Assembly (NCBI GenBank): GCA_025403435.1
Contig: JAJQZP010000256.1
Span: 372,001-436,000 of the forward strand
Direction: 5' to 3'
Length of the DNA stretch: 64,000 nucleotides
Source: Artocarpus heterophyllus
Taxonomy: Eukaryota; Streptophyta; Magnoliopsida; Rosales; Moraceae
Numbering within the stretch: the stretch's first letter is position 1; every line of letters begins with the position of its first letter. The notes under the pieces are model-generated. The model was not told where the DNA came from, ran no database searches, and was given only the letters and a program-made list of their open reading frames with translations. The translations under genes and the position numbers were made by a program. Shown in pieces: positions 25,456 through 34,877 of this stretch.

Positions 25456-26150
25456 ATGGCTGCCAAAGCCTCATTCTTTCTACTAACAGCATAACCGCAA
25501 CATGCTTGTCACCATGTCCCGTGGCCGTAATCCTACTAGCACTACTCGAACATCAACGTATGGGGGAAAATGGCGGCATCTGGCAAGAAGCATCGGAGTC
25601 TCGGCAATGCACATGGCGTTGTTACCCAACGACAGGATCATCATGTTCGATTGGACAAGCTTCGGCCCTTCCAACATGACTCTGCCCCAAACGAAATGCC
25701 GTGTCGATTCCACGTTGATGTCTGACGATTACTTCGCCCACTCCGTCGGGTTCGACCCCTCGAACTGCGCCATCCGTGCCCTCACCATCCTCACCGACAC
25801 CTGGTGCGCCTTGTCCTCCGATGGTGACTTGGTCCAGACCAGCGGCTTCGAGGCCGGCGAGCGAGGCGTTCGTTACTTTCGGCCATGTTTGGGCTGCGAC
25901 TAGGTTGAGAATCCAAAGGGGCTTATTGCCTCTCGTTGCCACGCTTCCAACCAGGCTTGGCCCGACGGGCGAATCATTATCGTCGGAGGAAGATTGGAGT
26001 TTTCGTGCGAGTTTATTTCGAAATCCTCTGTTTCGGAACAGAATCGAAAGCTTTATAAATTTCCGTTTCTTGAAGAGACTAGATGCTCGGCAATTGTGCC
26101 GAACAATTTGTATCCTTTTCTCCACCTTTCTCTGGACGGGAATCTCTTCA
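25456..26150 (+). pseudogene. Glyoxal/aldehyde oxidase (GLOX-like) pseudogene, N-terminal fragment
   Basis: The translation from about 25560 matches the N-terminal half of plant GLOX-type copper radical oxidases. In order it shows GGKWRHL, SIGVSAMHMALLPNDRIIMFD, FGPSNMTLP, then AHSVGFDP, TDTWCALSSDGDLVQTSGF, GERGVRYFRPC, and after an in-frame TAG stop (25901-25903) NPKGLIASR, PDGRIIIVGG and NNLYPFLHLS. Family members are secreted enzymes that oxidise aldehydes with release of hydrogen peroxide at the cell wall, some in pollen and tapetum. A candidate original start at 25456 with a hydrophobic signal-like run is in another frame and meets a stop. The copy is therefore broken by a frameshift, a nonsense codon and loss of the C-terminal half, including the catalytic Tyr/His copper-ligand region. 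It ends abruptly at a copia LTR (26151). It is clearly less AT-rich than its neighbours. Non-functional as an enzyme. Confidence 0.85.
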
Positions 26151-26532
26151 TGTTGAACCAGAGTAAGAATAAAGAAGAGAAACCAACACACACGAACAGA
26201 ACTAGAAACATACTCTTTCAATACCGAACTATGAATTCCTTTGTTATTCAATTCATCAACAATACAAGAAAGCCTAGAAAGCCTTTTACATAGAATTCTC
26301 AGAGAACATTACAAGAGATCATTCTCTACCACAATCTCTCTTTTTCTCTAACTTGCTGTTCTACTTTCCTCTTTTCCTCACTCTGTTAATTCTGTTACAA
26401 AGAATCCTTTTATACACTTTCTCAACCAATCAGATTACTATCTGTTTAACTCTTTTCTTAAATGACACGTTAGTTGAACTTCCTAACTGTTGGGCCTCTA
26501 TTGGGCTTAATATTGAACCAATACTCTCAACA
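26151..26532 (-). mobile_element. 3' LTR of the truncated copia element
   Basis: On the minus strand it starts TGTTGAGAGTATTGGTTCAA directly after a purine-rich GGTGGAGAT tract and ends GTTCAACA at 26151. The inferred length is 382 bp. The distal edge is inferred from the break in GLOX homology and the TG...CA rule. Confidence 0.6.
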
Positions 26533-26545
26533 ATCTCCACCTTGG
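26533..26545 (-). other. Polypurine tract of the truncated copia element
   Basis: On the minus strand CCAAGGTGGAGAT precedes the LTR start, the usual position and composition for a copia plus-strand primer. Confidence 0.6.
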
Positions 26546-26577
26546 TTTAATATTAAGTCACAATAGCACATTACACA

Positions 26578-28085
26578 TCACAGTTTAATACCCTCAAGCT
26601 TCAGTATCTTCAAGCAATGCTGAAACTTGCTTCCAGACAATGGTTTAGTTAGGAAGTCCGTAGGATTATGCTCAGTTGATATCTTCTGCACATTTACCAT
26701 TCCTGCTGCTACAATGTCTTTGATAAAATGATACTTCACATCCACATGTTTAGTCCTTTCATGGTGTATTGGGTTCTTGGTCAAACTAATTGCACTTTGA
26801 TTTTCACAGTATATTGTCACAGCCTTTGACACTTTCTAAATAAGTAATTCAGAAACAAGCCTTTTAAGTCATAGAGCTTCTTTGACTGCTTCAATTGTTG
26901 CAATGTAATCGGCTTTTGTAATCGATAAAGCTACAAGAGGCTGCAAGTTTGCTTTCCAATTCAATGTATTTCCAAAAACCTTAAACACATAACCAATCAA
27001 TGATTTTCAAGTATCAATGTTGCTACAAAATTTGAGTTTACATACCCCGTCACTTTTTTCTTTATTAGCTGACATCTTACCATATTTGAGTCTAAGATTA
27101 ATAGTACCTGAAAGATACCTCAATACCTACTTGATTGCTTCCCAGTGTTGCTTACCAAGATCTGCCATGAATCTGCTAATCACACTCAGTGAATAAGCCA
27201 AGTCTAGTCTGCTACACACTGTTGTATACGTTATGCTTCCTACAGCACTTGAGTATGGTACTTTCTTCATATGACTCCTTTCTTCCTCATCTGCAGGAGC
27301 TTGATCCATGCTTAGCTTGAAAATGTTGTGCTAAAGGAGTGGAAACTACTTTAGACTTTTCCATTTTAAACTTAGTCAACACCTTTTATATATATGCCTT
27401 TTGAGACAAATACAGTTCACCAGTCTCTTTCTTCTTAAAAGTCTCCATTCCAAGAGTTTTCTTAGCTGGACCAAGATCTTTCATCTCAAATTCTTGTTTC
27501 AACAGATTCTTAAGCTTATTGACAACACTTAAGCTCTCACTTACAATTAACATGTCATCCTTATATAATAGCAAGTACACAGGTTTGGATTCTTCATGAT
27601 TCTTAAAGTAAACACAAGAATCATATCTACTTCTCCTAAAACCAATTCTCAACATATACTCATCAAACCTTTTATACTACACCCCAGGGGATTACTTTAA
27701 GCCATAAAGTGGCCTCTTAAGAAGACATACCTGATTCTCAGCGCCTCTAGCAACAAAACAATCAGGTTATCTCATGTATATTGTTTCTTCTAGCTCTCCA
27801 TGTGGGAAGGTTGTTTTAACATCCATTTGTTTTAAGAACATATCAAAATAAGCCATCATAGCCAGCAACACTCTGATTGAGCTGTGCTTTACCATAGGTG
27901 AGAAGATTTCTAAGTAATCTACCCCCTGGCCTTAAATCTCCTTTCTTCAACTCCAAGGATCCCTTTCTTTTTTTTTGAAAATCCATTTTCATCTAACTAT
28001 TCTTGAATGTTAAGGTCTTTTTTCCAATTCCCAAGTTTTGTTCTTTTGAAGAGATGCCATTTCTTCCTATATAGCTTTCAACTAC
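26578..28085 (-). pseudogene. Copia reverse transcriptase/RNase H remnant
   Basis: Minus-strand fragments in several frames. 26578-26832 gives the RNase H end (YCENQSAISLTKNPIHHERTKHVDVKYHF.. split by normal variation, ending FLTKPL). 27127-27309 gives the VPYSSAVGSITYTTVCSRLDLAYS connection. 27386-27655 gives the RT palm with LLLYKDDMLIV, where the usual Y-V-D-D catalytic box reads Y-K-D-D, followed by FEMKDLGPA. The region up to about 28085 resembles the start of the RT domain. Multiple frame breaks show that it is dead. The element belongs to a different copia family from the two others in the window. Confidence 0.8.
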
Positions 28086-28392
28086 AGATTACTGTCACTG
28101 CTATTAATTGATTATGGTTATGTTTTTGGTTCATTTTTTTGCCACTAATGCAAATGCAATCAACTTGGTTGATCTCCACTGCACAAAGCTCTCCACGACG
28201 ATGAACGTGGTTTTTTTTCCTCTAATTTCTTTGAAAGATTTTTTGTTCTTATTTTGTGATTTTCTTTTTATTATACTATATAAATTTTGATGTTTTGTGA
28301 TTTTTCCAAAAATTTGAGTAATTTTTGAGTTTTTTTTTCATGTATTGCATTATTAGGCGCCATCAGAAATGGTGGTTTTTGATGGATACCAG
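28086..28392. other. Short intergenic stretch, nothing recognised
   Basis: T-rich sequence between the truncated copia element and the start of a decayed copia LTR. No supported feature. Confidence 0.4.
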
Positions 28393-29744
28393 TGTTAGAC
28401 TAGGTGCCCTAAGGATTAAAGGATGTAATAGTTTTTTAGAGACATTTGATTAATAAAGAGTTTATTATTTATTTTTATATATCAAATGTTGTCCTCTTTA
28501 TGTTCATTTATGTTGAATATTGATAAGCAAACAAAAGTCTGAGATTGTTAGTGTAAACCTTTAAAATCGTACATATAATAGATAAATTATGCAGAAGACA
28601 TGAATCTTAAAGGTGATAGTTTAAATGATTAGGTTTGCAATCGAGGGAATAAAGTTGTATGCTTTATTTATGTTACCATCATTATGTTGTCTACATTTTT
28701 ATGGGAGATGACTTGTCTTAGTCATCAGAGTTGGACTCCACAGGTAGAAACATTGGTGTATCATCATTGATGACGATATATTAGTTCAGGACTAAAGATG
28801 AATTGATTTTATTAATAATTCTATTTGTTTAAATCAATTTATTTTAGAGAATCATATGTGTTCGATCTTAATTAATCCTGAAATGAATCTATGAGCCCGT
28901 ATTCTTTACTTGTGACTTTTGATGTACCAAAAGATGACATCCTGAATTATATGAAGGTATGCATATTGGTACGTTAGAGACATGACTCTTGATTGATGTA
29001 AACTAGTTTGTTCATAGATAATCCATAGCTCTTTTGTAGAGTTACTAATATTCTCTTATAAGCATTATCCTATAACTGAAAACTAGAGTGCTCAACCATT
29101 GGGATACATAGGTGTAAGCGAAAGGTATACTATTTATGAATAGTAAGTATTTCAATGGTGAGATAATAGAACTTAAGATAAAAATAATTGGAAAGGTAAA
29201 ACAAAATTTATCTTCAAGCCTATTATGAATATCCTATAGGGATGTTACATATTATGATATGTCATGGACTATAAACTTATTAGAGTTTTGTAATTTTATA
29301 TAATTCAAGAATGCAGCTCAAAGCTTTTAATGGAATAGCTTTAGAGTTGATAATTATAAAATATATGTATAGAGGATATGTTATTTTATAAGTATAGAAG
29401 CTTGATCTATACATATCCATCAGGTCCCTTTTACTAGCTCATCATATTTTCTGTAATGACTCGATATATTTTTTTCCTACAAATTGATAACTTATGTTAT
29501 TTATTGATTGGCTAAAATTTGATAGATTGGATTTAATAATTCATGTTGGTTCATTGGTTGAATTCATTTTATGAATTAATTTAAGATAAGCACATTGAAT
29601 TATTTAAAAGTGATTTTATTTGTGTGAGATTATTTGTATATGATTGTTTTAATTAAATAACTTCTTTATTGGGTTATATTTATTAAAATTCAAGCTCTAT
29701 AAAAGATACTTGGGTCAAATCCAATTGGTTCAAATAGAGTGATA

Positions 29745-29906
29745 GGGTGTTTGGAAGGGTGGTGGGGACCGTTGATTAGAACCACTTTTACTCTAGTATA
29801 TGAGACCTTTACATTGTAGCGATTTTTTTTATTATTACTGTAGCATGTGAGAGCTTTACACTGTTTATAACTAAAAAAGTGGTGGGAACTACTTTTGCCA
29901 AACAAA
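29745..29906. mobile_element. MITE inserted in the decayed copia LTR
   Basis: The left edge GGGTGTTTGGAAGGGTGGTGG and the right edge CCACTACTTTTGCCAAAC-type sequence form imperfect inverted repeats. The interior has TAGTATATGAGACCTTTACATTGTAG and ACTGTAGCATGTGAGAGCTTTACA. The element interrupts an otherwise continuous LTR homology, which supports it as a discrete insertion. Confidence 0.6.
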
Positions 29907-30129
29907 GGGTGAATTAGATAAATCTGAAAAGTATGAAAAATGCATCTGGCAACTTAGCCACGATACCGCGATCGACCGCATTACAAACCACACCTAGTTT
30001 TTCAGCAAAACATGTTTCACGTGTTTTCAACATGGATTTTAAGTCTGATTCAAATTTTGTGGCCAAATTTGATAAGGTCTAGCCCTAATTCGACCACTAT
30101 ATAAAGGGAACTATTTATATTATTTCTTA

Positions 30130-30134
30130 GATCA
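30130..30134. repeat. Target-site duplication, left copy (GATCA)
   Basis: GATCA immediately before the left LTR. The identical GATCA follows the right LTR at 38341-38345, proving a single retroelement insertion spanning 30135-38340. Confidence 0.92.
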
Positions 30135-32107
30135 TGTAACGCCCCTATATGGGGGTTAACAGTTTTTAATGAGATAAAATAAAAATAAATAGTAAAAGTA
30201 AAACCTTAAAAATAAAATTTGCCCGGGACTTAAATGAAAACTCCCAACTCAAAAATAAAAATATAAACGACAAATAAACCACAGTTTTAATGTAGCACCT
30301 TAAATTTAATAATATAAACTGTTGTCATCATCATTTTAACCCTCAACACATTGTAATACAGTCACAGAAAGTAACAATTGATGCTTACATTATCATGAAG
30401 AACATTCTCAACGATTGAAGCAGTCCCAATGTAATATAGCTACACCACTTCCTCAACTATATTTCTCGTAGCCACCTCACACTTAGTGAGTCCTGAAAAG
30501 ATATAAACATAAGGGAATGAGCAACACTATGCTCAGTAGAGAAAGCCATTACTCACCTTTAGGTTTTATCATTACCACATTAAAACCTGCATGGTTAATA
30601 AGTTACATCATATTCCAGATTATGAGGTTTATTATGATCACATCTTATGGATACCGTAGTTAATCATTACCAAGTGTCATAATTACACATTTATACAAAT
30701 ATTACCAATCATCATTGTTCCTAGGTATCCATGTTAAATTGAGTATCACTCAACTCATCGAAACCCAAGTGGGCGCACTTGATCACCCTATAAACATTCC
30801 AAGGGTGTTCCGGTGAGGGGACATCAAGCCCCGAGTCCTCACCAAGTCGATTCCTGTACAGTGTGTTTTGGGACTTTCAACCCAAGGAAGCGTCATCGCC
30901 TTCCCCCTATTTTACCTTTTAGGGTATTCATGCCCAAGGACGTAACCGTCGCCCTCTTCATGTCTCACAATTTCTCTATATTGAATCATTATCAATAGAG
31001 TTAGTTTTCCTAACCATGCTTCTCAATTTATAACATGTGTCAATTCATTATGTTCCTCGCCGTACAATACAAGACGAGTCCATGTCATAGTTTCATATGT
31101 GATAATCATATAATATCAGTTCAACATAGATATATATATATTGCGGCAAAACAATCAATTTTAATTCTATAAAAACCTCACAAAAGATGAGTAATAGAAT
31201 CCCTACCTTTTAAGCTTATCAACAGTCTCTTAATCCTGGAATCAATTAACGTTAGCTCCATACTCCCTTGATCCTAAGGCGTGCATAAGGACAATTAAAA
31301 CTAAAGCACAACATACAACTACATTCATAAAATTTATTTTAATTTAATCTTAGAATTTCAAGAAATAACCACTGCCCATAGAGGTATTATAAAGTTTAAC
31401 AATATAAATTTTCTGTCTAGGGCATATACACTTAGACTTCATACATATGCTCCAAAATAGCAACAAACATATACTTAGGTTTAAGAACGCAAATTTGAAT
31501 AATCCTTTAGTATAAAAGAAAATTTATAAATGAAAGACTAAATTTGTTCATAAGATTCTAACCTCGGATTATGGTTAGTTGGAAGCTTGAAATGGCTTCA
31601 AAACAGGTTCCTTTACTTCGGTATGACTGAAATTCTTGCTCAAATGGAGGTGATGGTGGCTGATTTTTATGGCTGCCTTGAAGAAGTTCTCTAAGTATTT
31701 TGCTTCAGCAAAGAAATGAGAAGAAGAGTGTGGGAACCGTGGAAGAGAAAGGAAGAAAAGATGAAGTCTTTGAAGAGAAGTGATGGAAACAATTATAGAG
31801 GAGACATGTTGAAGCATGTCACGGAGGAAATAAAGAAAATGAGGGTCAAGAGTAGTTGGAAAAGATATCCTTATGTCTCATCTAAAGACTTTAACACATA
31901 TAATGCCAATATGACATTTTTGAGATTTATTAGAAGTTCTAAGGCTTTTTAGTAATCATACTAAATAAATATAGGAGAATTTTAGAAAATTTAAAAATAG
32001 ATAAAAATAAATATTATAAAATAAATTTAAATGAAGCAATTTTTTTTTATATATTAAAAATTAATTTAATTACCTCAATACCCGTTAGGAGAATAACGGG
32101 TGTCACA
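30135..32107 (-). mobile_element. 3' LTR of the LOG-carrying element (left copy)
   Basis: 1,973 bp. On the plus strand it starts TGTAACGCCCCTATATGGGGG and ends AATAACGGGTGTCACA; on the element strand it therefore starts TGTGACACCCG. Small interrupted palindromes sit just inside both ends: CCCCTATATGGGG at about 30142-30154, and CCCGTTA-GGAGAA-TAACGGG at 32081-32100. Short frames within it (for example around 31.6-31.9 kb) occur identically in the other LTR and have no recognisable similarity. Confidence 0.93.
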
Positions 32108-32123
32108 GCTCTACCCCCCTTAA
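32108..32123 (-). other. Polypurine tract of the LOG-carrying element
   Basis: On the minus strand TTAAGGGGGGTAGAGC runs directly into the LTR start TGTGACACC. It is preceded by TTCGAGGACGAAATTTCTT, a sequence typical of the 3' end of plant Ty3/gypsy (chromovirus-like) elements. This fixes both the orientation and the likely helper class. Confidence 0.85.
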
Positions 32124-33061
32124 AGAAATTTCGTCCTCGAAATTTCAATTCTAGCAATACTAGTAAAAATTATGATTCCACTATGATTCCAATTCTGAGT
32201 CTAAACCGTTAATGTTGTTTGTCCTCCAAATTTAAGTTATCGTATTTCCACTTATTTACTTGCATAATAAATCTTACTCCTAAATCCCTCAATAAGAGTA
32301 TTTTTGACAAGTTTCAACTTATAACACCGTATAATAGTCTAAGAATCTGATCAGGCATACATATTGACCATATCATGATTCCAGTCCTTCATTGTCCATG
32401 GACTGTGATTTACAATCACATTTAAGGAGATTGCCAGAGAAATTTTATATACTTCATCTTTAGGTTCCTTTTCCTTTTTGAGTAAGGAAAAGTCAAATAT
32501 ATTTGATTTCATACCTCAACTAATAAACTAAAACATAATCATAAAACATATATCACAAACACTTATATTCAAAACCATACATTAAACTTATTCATAGAGA
32601 TATTAAACGGAATCTCTGGTTGCAAACATACCCGACATATTTTTCATTAAACAGCTATCCTCATGACACAAACATTCAATCCAAATAATATACTCATATT
32701 TCATATGGAATATCCCCATAACTGACTCTGGTACTTCCACATAATATTAACAGAATATTACACATTACAAACATAATACGGATACGTTTCGAGAGTACAA
32801 GGCACTCCGTATACCAGCTATCCATATCATGCATGCTTAGAGGATACAAAAACATCGATAAACAAAAGATCGGACCTTAAGAAGGATGCGTTTCGAGAGC
32901 ATCAAGTACTCCGTATCCAGCCATCCCGGCATTAGGCTCAATGAATCTAAAAGATTGAACAACGACGTACCACAAGAAACGCAGAATACAAGGCAAACGG
33001 TTATTCGTAACACACGAAATACGGACACACATGCCTACATGCCAAAGATAAAACAAAAAGA
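32124..33061 (-). other. 3' untranslated internal region of the LOG-carrying element
   Basis: About 0.94 kb between the LOG stop and the polypurine tract, AT-rich, with no credible reading frame. The near-duplicate phrases GATACGTTTCGAGAGTACAAGGCACTCCGTAT... (about 32778) and GATGCGTTTCGAGAGCATCAAGTACTCCGTAT... (about 32885) show an internal direct repeat about 107 bp apart, each beside a CCAGCTATCC/CCAGCCATCC box. Confidence 0.6.
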
Positions 33062-33712
33062 TTACAGATGGAGATTCAAATCAATTGGCCGCTCCCGGCT
33101 TTCCCTTTCCCATTCAAGCTTGGATGTTGCAGTGTCGGATTCTGGATGTATGATTTGCATTTTATCTATCAATTCCTCAGCTGTTGAAGCAGTGACAAAG
33201 ATTTGTCTCTCCGATTCTGTAGTGATGTTTTCTTCCACAGCGTAATCTAGAAATTTCAAAAGACCGTCATAAAAACCCTTTACGTTCAGCAGACCCAAAG
33301 GTTTGGAATAAAAGCCCAACAATTGCCCACAAGCAACTATAAATATTTCCTCAAGAGTACCTAGACCACCAGGTAATGCTATAAAAGCATCAGAATTATA
33401 GATTATGTCTTTAAAATTTTTAGGGATACTCCTGACTCCTTCTCCCTTACCTATGGCTTCCTTACAAAGGTTTCCTTCAACTGGAATATGAGGCCAAATT
33501 CTTACATCAGTAGCGTCGCTAGACCTAGCTGCTAGTGCCATATTTACCATCATTTTTATACTACCACCCCCATAGATTATGTTAATCTTCTTGTGTGCTA
33601 GGACTTGCCCTAAGTGATTTGCAGCTTCTAAATAAGCTTTATCTTTTCCAAAGCTGGAACCACAAAAGACACAGACATTCTTTATTTTCTTCGTGGACTG
33701 GGAGGTAGACAT
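33062..33712 (-). CDS. LOG-like protein (cytokinin riboside 5'-monophosphate phosphoribohydrolase family)
   Basis: 216 aa from the ATG at 33712; the frame is open a little further upstream but has no earlier ATG there. The length is close to that of plant LONELY GUY proteins. Visible family marks are VCVFCGSSFG at residues 13-22, IIYGGGSI at 46-53, SDAFIALPGGLGTLEE at 107-122 (the PGGxGTxxE signature), and KPLGLLNVKGFYDGLLKFLDYAVEE at 137-161, described here in parts. LOG enzymes cut ribose 5'-phosphate from cytokinin nucleotides to release active cytokinin in the cytosol and nucleus. The family's Met-His-x-Arg-Lys block, which supplies a catalytic arginine just before SDAF, is not recognisable here: the segment is about three residues shorter and reads IPKNFKDII. 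The GLMG after GGGS is also altered (KMMV). The glutamate of the signature is kept. The gene is intronless, whereas plant LOG genes are normally split, so capture through RNA is likely. It is sense to the retroelement, 604 bp downstream of the Cys-rich gene. Activity is uncertain. Confidence 0.88.
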   Translation of the reverse strand: MSTSQSTKKIKNVCVFCGSSFGKDKAYLEAANHLGQVLAHKKINIIYGGGSIKMMVNMALAARSSDATDVRIWPHIPVEGNLCKEAIGKGEGVRSIPKNFKDIIYNSDAFIALPGGLGTLEEIFIVACGQLLGFYSKPLGLLNVKGFYDGLLKFLDYAVEENITTESERQIFVTASTAEELIDKMQIIHPESDTATSKLEWERESRERPIDLNLHL

Positions 33713-34355
33713 ATTTGGTTTATAGAAGTGGTTGCTTAATGTCTGCTCCACTTAGACTTCGGGTTCTACATGAGATTTTAAAGATGAGAAATATACAAAA
33801 AGGGCTAAAGAGATAGACGAGTAGGTAATGAAAAAGTAATCCAAAGATTTAAACAAAATCTTGTGCGGATAAGAAAGTAAGATAAGGTGATTGATAGTTT
33901 ATAGAAAATCTGATTCACTTTTTGAAAAAGATTAGACTCTAATTGTATAACTTTTGACAATTGAGAACAATTCGACAGAAGACCCTCATGACACAACTGT
34001 AGACTTTTTGACAAATATACACCAAGTCTAGAAATTTAATATAAACGACAAATACTGTAGAACTTTTGAAATTTGAGACACAAATCTTGAAATATCTGGA
34101 TAAGCTTTTCAAAATTCAAACATATTACTGTACCGTATGTAACGTGTCTGATAAGATAATATATTTTATTATATATATATTTAAGAAAATCATAAATTAA
34201 ATAAGATATTAACACTTACTGTATCAATCTAATAATCACAATTATTTCAAACACAAAAGCAAATATTCTGAGTAAAAGAAAAACACAAACTGTTGAACAT
34301 CAGCTAAAACTGCTTCAAATAAGTAAAGACTAAATAACCTTTATAGAGCGATGAC
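33713..34355 (-). other. Spacer between the two genes of the LOG-carrying element
   Basis: About 640 bp. A 69-codon minus-strand frame (33805-34014) lies here, but it shows no known motif and has the Leu/Ser/Phe-rich look of random AT-rich sequence. It could be an intron or a leader for the downstream LOG frame. No strong splice pair was assigned. Confidence 0.45.
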
Positions 34356-34877
34356 TTATTCCCCATCCAGTTTTCTTATGGCTTGGCAAACAGGATCTAG
34401 AAATACCATATTCCTGAGGCGTTGTCTTTCTGTATAAAATTTAGGCCAGAGTTTAAAAATAGCTCCTTGAACATATCCACTAGGGTGACCGTGGAGAGGA
34501 GGATGGATGCTATCCAAGTTCTCCTTTGAAAGTCCATCCCTACAAAACCTTATTTTATCCTCTCTATTCGTAGACATATAACCAGGTGAAGTACATTTAC
34601 CGTTACAATTTTGTCTTCCACATTTGTTACAAGCGACCACGATGGCACGAGCTCTTCTTTTCATTGCACTACGACTGGTACCTGTTCCTGGTAAACCGAC
34701 ATCTTGACTAAAGTCACTCGGACGGATTTTCCCCTCTATTAACATTCTCACATCACAAGGGATACCAAAACGCATAAGAATCCACAACCGAGTAATTCTA
34801 GCCTTATATTTCTTTCTGAGAATCTTTTGGGAGAGTGATGGGAAATACTTTCTTAGGTGTTGGTACTTTGGGTCCAT
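34356..34877 (-). CDS. Basic Cys-rich protein resembling plant RNA-virus nucleic-acid-binding proteins
   Basis: 173 aa, ATG at 34877 with G at +4. Order of parts: a basic N-terminus (about 10-32), a hydrophobic stretch (about 30-48), a Gly-rich turn GLPGTGTSRS (61-70), and a basic block KRRARA (73-78). A four-cysteine cluster follows directly, C83-x2-C86-x4-C91-x3-C95, then SPGY and a charged C-terminal half of about 75 residues. The order 'Gly-rich turn, KRRA block, CxxC, second Cys pair, Pro-Gly' is that of the small nucleic-acid-binding/silencing-suppressor proteins of carla- and allexivirus-like plant RNA viruses (Viral_NABP family). This one is longer than those at the C-terminus, and its Cys spacing is shorter. 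Such proteins bind RNA/DNA, and some suppress RNA silencing or act in the nucleus. It is sense to the retroelement and first after the leader, in the place of gag. The family link is an inference from motif order; another zinc-binding origin remains possible. Confidence 0.6.
   Translation of the reverse strand: MDPKYQHLRKYFPSLSQKILRKKYKARITRLWILMRFGIPCDVRMLIEGKIRPSDFSQDVGLPGTGTSRSAMKRRARAIVVACNKCGRQNCNGKCTSPGYMSTNREDKIRFCRDGLSKENLDSIHPPLHGHPSGYVQGAIFKLWPKFYTERQRLRNMVFLDPVCQAIRKLDGE

Larger units (their letters stand above)
26151..28085 (-). mobile_element. 5'-truncated Ty1/copia element (minus strand)
   Basis: Read on the minus strand this is the 3' part of a copia element: decayed RT, RNase H, polypurine tract, then the 3' LTR (26151-26532). 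Gag, protease, integrase and the 5' LTR are missing. The element abuts the GLOX pseudogene at the LTR edge, suggesting insertion into that copy, but no matching target duplication was found at the broken end. Confidence 0.75.
28393..30134 (+). mobile_element. Decayed copia LTR related to the 54049-63751 element (left part)
   Basis: Starts TGTTAGACTAGGTGCCCTAAGG and then follows the LTRs at 54049 and 61721 in order: AATAAAGAGTTTATTATTT, CAAATGTTGTCCTCTTTATG, AGCAAACAAAAGTCTGAGA, GATGTACCAAAAGATGACA, GTACGTTAGAGACATGACTCTTG, and a CTATATAAAGGGAA box near 30110. It is clearly more diverged than those copies. It is interrupted by a MITE (29745-29906) and then by the LTR element at 30135-38340, which inserted at GATCA. 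A short tail may continue from 38346. Solo LTR or 5' remnant; which one cannot be decided. Confidence 0.65.

Noticed and set aside
25622..26251. 209-codon minus-strand frame
   Set aside because: Antisense shadow of the GC-rich GLOX pseudogene; its sequence has no family resemblance.
31575..31952. Overlapping 78- to 80-codon frames in the LOG element's LTR (also at 37808-38185)
   Set aside because: Identical in both LTRs because the LTRs are identical; low-complexity, antisense to each other and without motifs.
32886..33245. 119-codon plus-strand frame
   Set aside because: Overlaps the 3' end of the minus-strand LOG-like gene and is its antisense shadow.
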